Below are positions 7,641-8,980 of a stretch of 8,980 bases of DNA, piece by piece; positions within the stretch are counted from its first letter, which is position 1, and each line of letters starts with the position of its first letter. The translations under genes were made by a program, and so were the position numbers. The notes beneath the pieces were generated by a model. The model did no database searches. It saw only the letters and a list, made by a program, of their open reading frames with translations, and was not told the origin of the DNA. The DNA comes from Desulfovibrio sp. UBA2564. GTDB lineage: Bacteria > Desulfobacterota > Desulfovibrionia > Desulfovibrionales > Desulfovibrionaceae. The DNA lies in the NCBI GenBank assembly GCA_002340305.1, contig DDLU01000077.1:1-8980 (forward strand), read 5' to 3'.

Positions 7641-7656
7641 AGCAAAAATTTTACCA
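7641..7656 (-). promoter_or_regulatory. Candidate sigma-54 promoter for the HD-GYP gene
   Basis: The minus strand reads TGGTAAAATTTTTGCT. The GG and GC doublets have exactly the separation of the sigma-54 consensus TGGCAC-N5-TTGC, with two mismatches in the -24 element. Transcription would begin near 7630, giving a leader of about 50 nt to the ATG at 7580. This would make expression depend on an enhancer-binding activator. The match is by eye, in AT-rich DNA, so chance is possible. Confidence 0.4.
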
Positions 7657-7854
7657 AGACATATTAGTTTTAAATTTTACCAAAAATAAAAAATGCATAC
7701 AATTATTTGTAATAATCGGCGTGTGCGTTATAAATTTATCCAAAATAGCAAAACATAATTATGACACTTACATAACAACAATAAATACACCTTAAAATCT
7801 TCCAAATATTCAAGCAGACTGAATTATTCCCAGCAACCGGGCACTAAACAGCAA

Positions 7855-7915
7855 ACCAATTACGATACCAATTTTTTTGAGATACTTTCAGAAAATAAGC
7901 GCGTTCAGATACTTT
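7855..7915. repeat. Cluster of short direct repeats upstream of the HD-GYP promoter
   Basis: ACCAATT occurs at 7855-7861 and 7867-7873 (12 bp apart), and GATACTTT at 7881-7888 and 7908-7915 (27 bp apart). A short inverted repeat, CTTTGT/ACAAAG, follows at 7912-7930. The cluster is about 200-285 bp upstream of the candidate sigma-54 promoter, a distance at which enhancer-binding proteins can act. Short repeats in AT-rich DNA can arise by chance. Confidence 0.3.
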
Positions 7916-8026
7916 GTATACTACACAAAGCAGATGAAGAATAGACGACTCTAACCCTTACGCATAACGCATTGATATATTTGGACGCACGATTATCCCT
8001 CATCTCCAGCCAACTAACGGCACTGA

Positions 8027-8359
8027 CTAAAAAATAATTTTCTCAAGAGGACGACGTTCTGGAACAGCCTGTTTTTTGATCGTGGATTCATTATATCCTT
8101 TACTTACATAAAGGGTGCAATAACAGGAACCGTACTCCTCAACATCTTCCTCACGGTAGACGCAGGGGCAAATGATATCTTTGTCGTTTTTTCGTTCACC
8201 GTTAGCAAGACGGCAAGGGCACGCCATGTAACCGTAACGTTCCTTATTACGGACTAGCGATTCCAGAATCGGCATTGTAGCGTCCATATCGGAATTAAAA
8301 TAATACCCCTTAGGTTCTTGAATTTTCTTCAAAGTTGCGTACAGATTCTTGGCATCCAT
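8027..8359 (-). CDS. Ferredoxin:thioredoxin/disulfide reductase catalytic subunit-like [4Fe-4S] protein
   Basis: This 110-residue protein matches the catalytic (beta) chain of ferredoxin:thioredoxin reductase, which uses a [4Fe-4S] cluster beside a disulfide to pass electrons from ferredoxin to a thioredoxin-like partner. All six family cysteines are present: CPC (47, 49), CPC (64, 66) and CYC (79, 81). By analogy with the plant and cyanobacterial enzyme, Cys49 and Cys81 form the active disulfide and Cys47, 64, 66 and 79 hold the cluster. Two details differ from the plant type: the histidine between the last two cysteines is Tyr80, and the gap from CPC to CYC is 12 residues rather than 8. This is the pattern of stand-alone bacterial and archaeal versions. 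No variable (alpha) subunit is encoded nearby. Its ATG directly abuts the TAA of the upstream glutaredoxin-like gene, so the two are co-translated and probably work as a pair. Confidence 0.88.
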   Translation of the reverse strand: MDAKNLYATLKKIQEPKGYYFNSDMDATMPILESLVRNKERYGYMACPCRLANGERKNDKDIICPCVYREEDVEEYGSCYCTLYVSKGYNESTIKKQAVPERRPLEKIIF

Positions 8360-8749
8360 TTATTCTTTCCATTCCTTTTTAAGCACTTCGGCAAGCTCTT
8401 TCTTATTATAACCAACCAGCACAGTACCTTTAATCATAATAACAGGAAAAGAGAGAGTAGGACTGTGATGCTTAATTTCCTCAACAACTTTCTTCCGGTC
8501 AGCAGCATTAAGTTCATCTACATAAACACAATTATATTCTACACCGCACTCATCAAGATATCGCTTGGCATTCCTACAATGGATACAGGTTGAAAGTGCA
8601 TAGACTCTAATATCTTCCAAATCAAAAGACTCTTTATCGAATGAAGACTTTTCTTCTTGTGCAGTACCTTTTGCAGTCGATACAGCGGGATATTCCTTAT
8701 TTTTTTCGCCAAAGAAGGGTTGAAAAAAATCCCTGATATATTTGAACAC
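8360..8749 (-). CDS. Glutaredoxin/NrdH-like redox protein with N-terminal extension
   Basis: This 129-residue protein uses a GTG start. Residues about 47-126 form a glutaredoxin-like thioredoxin fold: the strand IRVYALST leads into active-site CIHC (Cys55, Cys58), FPVIMI carries the expected cis-proline (Pro102), and the VGYNKKEL ending is typical of glutaredoxin/NrdH proteins. Such proteins reduce disulfides or serve ribonucleotide reductase. About 45 residues precede the fold: an aromatic, amphipathic-looking start (FKYIRDFFQPFFG) and a charged linker. This is longer than the usual 75-90 residue family member. It could dock the protein to a membrane or partner, which is inference. The reductase gene follows without a gap, making this protein the likely electron acceptor. 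The start is fixed by AAAGGAG 6 nt upstream of the GTG. Confidence 0.85.
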   Translation of the reverse strand: MFKYIRDFFQPFFGEKNKEYPAVSTAKGTAQEEKSSFDKESFDLEDIRVYALSTCIHCRNAKRYLDECGVEYNCVYVDELNAADRKKVVEEIKHHSPTLSFPVIMIKGTVLVGYNKKELAEVLKKEWKE

Positions 8750-8755
8750 TCTCAG

Positions 8756-8762
8756 CTCCTTT
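8756..8762 (-). promoter_or_regulatory. Ribosome binding site selecting a GTG start
   Basis: AAAGGAG on the minus strand ends 6 nt before GTG (8749-8747). The good match and spacing support GTG as the start of the glutaredoxin-like gene; the next in-frame ATG is not near any such site. Confidence 0.65.
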
Positions 8763-8779
8763 AGAATTAAATATACAGT

Positions 8780-8791
8780 ATTAGGCCTAAT
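8780..8791. promoter_or_regulatory. Perfect 12-bp palindrome, possible operator
   Basis: ATTAGGCCTAAT is a perfect inverted repeat overlapping the end of the candidate -10 element and the predicted transcription start of the redox operon. This is a classic place for a dimeric repressor to bind. No regulator gene is adjacent, so the binding protein is unknown. Confidence 0.35.
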
Positions 8792-8817
8792 TATTCATAG
8801 CAAAAAAACATGGTAAA
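8790..8817 (-). promoter_or_regulatory. Candidate sigma-70-type promoter of the redox operon
   Basis: On the minus strand TTTACC (8817-8812; four of six consensus bases) is followed after 16 bp by AATAAT (8795-8790; five of six). Transcription would start near 8783, about 34 nt before the GTG. A weaker alternative, TTGCTA at 8803-8798 with TACTGT at 8780-8775, also exists. Confidence 0.35.
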
Positions 8818-8908
8818 GTCTTCCTTAGGCACCCTGCCTTCACCTTAACTATCATCCTGTATTGCAATGTATCTTTCAAATTGATTCAATAAAACAGCTA
8901 TTAAATGC

Positions 8909-8943
8909 AAAAAAGGGTTAACTCTGAAAATGAGTTAACCCTT
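8909..8943 (-). terminator. Intrinsic terminator downstream of the tRNA gene
   Basis: A perfect 12-bp stem (8913-8924 with 8932-8943) closes a 7-nt loop. On the minus strand it is followed by a run of six T (two of them in the stem). It lies 15 nt after the tRNA CCA end, so it terminates leftward transcription of the tRNA. On the plus strand the following bases are only weakly T-rich. Confidence 0.85.
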
Positions 8944-8958
8944 CAATTTAGAACTAGA

Positions 8959-8980
8959 TGGTGACCCCGGCAGGAATCGA
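8959..8980 (-). tRNA. tRNA gene, 3' end only (identity not determined)
   Basis: The minus strand reads TCGATTCCTGCCGGGGTCAC and then CA. It fits the end of a tRNA: most of the T-loop (TTCGATT numbering, first T outside), T-stem strand CCTGC, acceptor strand CGGGGTC, discriminator A and an encoded CCA. The 5' acceptor strand should therefore be GACCCCG, beyond the window. The anticodon is not visible, so no amino acid is assigned. The intrinsic terminator just downstream supports the call. Confidence 0.8.

Larger units (their letters stand above)
7584..8026. other. AT-rich intergenic region, no convincing gene
   Basis: This 443-bp gap separates the HD-GYP start from the end of the reductase gene. 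It is clearly richer in A and T than its surroundings. It holds the HD-GYP ribosome binding site, the candidate sigma-54 promoter and short direct repeats: ACCAATT at 7855 and 7867, and GATACTTT at 7881 and 7908. I see no credible coding frame, tRNA or strong terminator. The repeats could be regulator sites upstream of the HD-GYP promoter. Confidence 0.6.

Noticed and set aside
7598..7795. Open frame of 65 codons on the plus strand in the AT-rich gap
   Set aside because: It begins with TTG, has no ribosome binding site, and its composition simply follows the AT-rich non-coding DNA. It also overlaps the candidate promoter of the HD-GYP gene.
7829..7841. Short hairpin CCCGG-TTG-CTGGG (minus strand) as terminator of the redox operon
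   Set aside because: The stem has only five pairs including a G-U, no T-run follows, and it lies nearly 190 bp past the stop codon. No convincing terminator was found for this operon.
7914..8003. Possible 29-codon small protein on the minus strand beginning at ATG 8003
   Set aside because: The GGAG directly touches the ATG with no spacer, and the peptide shows no recognisable feature. It is more likely the 3' untranslated region of the redox operon.
8318..8593. Open frame of 91 codons on the plus strand
   Set aside because: It is antisense to the well-supported glutaredoxin-like and reductase genes and shows no recognisable family features.
1..8980. CRISPR arrays, insertion sequences, toxin-antitoxin pairs or phage genes
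   Set aside because: No regularly spaced repeats, transposase motifs, terminal inverted repeats or phage-type proteins were seen. The tRNA 3' end at the right edge could be an integration site in principle, but no integrase or duplicated tRNA end is visible.

Overview
The window most likely comes from a Desulfovibrio-like sulfate reducer or a close relative. This is an inference from four things: moderate GC content, a tandem pair of DUF3131 proteins, a stand-alone ferredoxin:thioredoxin-reductase-type catalytic protein, and a candidate sigma-54 promoter. No ribosomal marker is present, so the taxonomy is tentative.

Region 1 (1-6112, + strand) reads as one transcription unit for an envelope or exopolysaccharide system. 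It holds the 3' end of a DUF3131 protein, a complete exported DUF3131 protein (269-2158), a lipoprotein solute-binding protein of the sugar-binding type (2155-3423), and a polytopic GT39-family glycosyltransferase carrying two tandem LamG/concanavalin-A-like domains (3488-6112). The first three genes are joined by ATGA-type stop/start overlaps. The fourth follows a 64-bp gap that contains a hairpin next to its ribosome binding site. A plausible joint role is building, trimming and holding a surface glycan: the GT39 enzyme transfers sugar from a lipid carrier, the DUF3131 proteins act on or bind glycan in the periplasm, and the lipoprotein binds glycan. No ABC permease or ATPase is visible.

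Region 2 (6117-7583, - strand) is a membrane HD-GYP phosphodiesterase for cyclic di-GMP. It converges on the glycosyltransferase with only 4 bp between stop codons. Upstream of it lies a 443-bp AT-rich gap (7584-8026) with a well-spaced candidate sigma-54 promoter and short direct repeats, but no convincing gene.

Region 3 (8027-8749, - strand) is a two-gene redox operon: a glutaredoxin/NrdH-like protein with an N-terminal extension, followed without any gap by a ferredoxin-dependent disulfide reductase catalytic protein (CPC, CPC and CYC motifs). Electrons from ferredoxin would pass through the [4Fe-4S] enzyme to the glutaredoxin-like partner. A candidate promoter upstream overlaps a perfect 12-bp palindrome.

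Region 4 (8909-8980, - strand) is the 3' end of a tRNA gene running off the window edge, followed by a strong intrinsic terminator that separates it from the redox operon.
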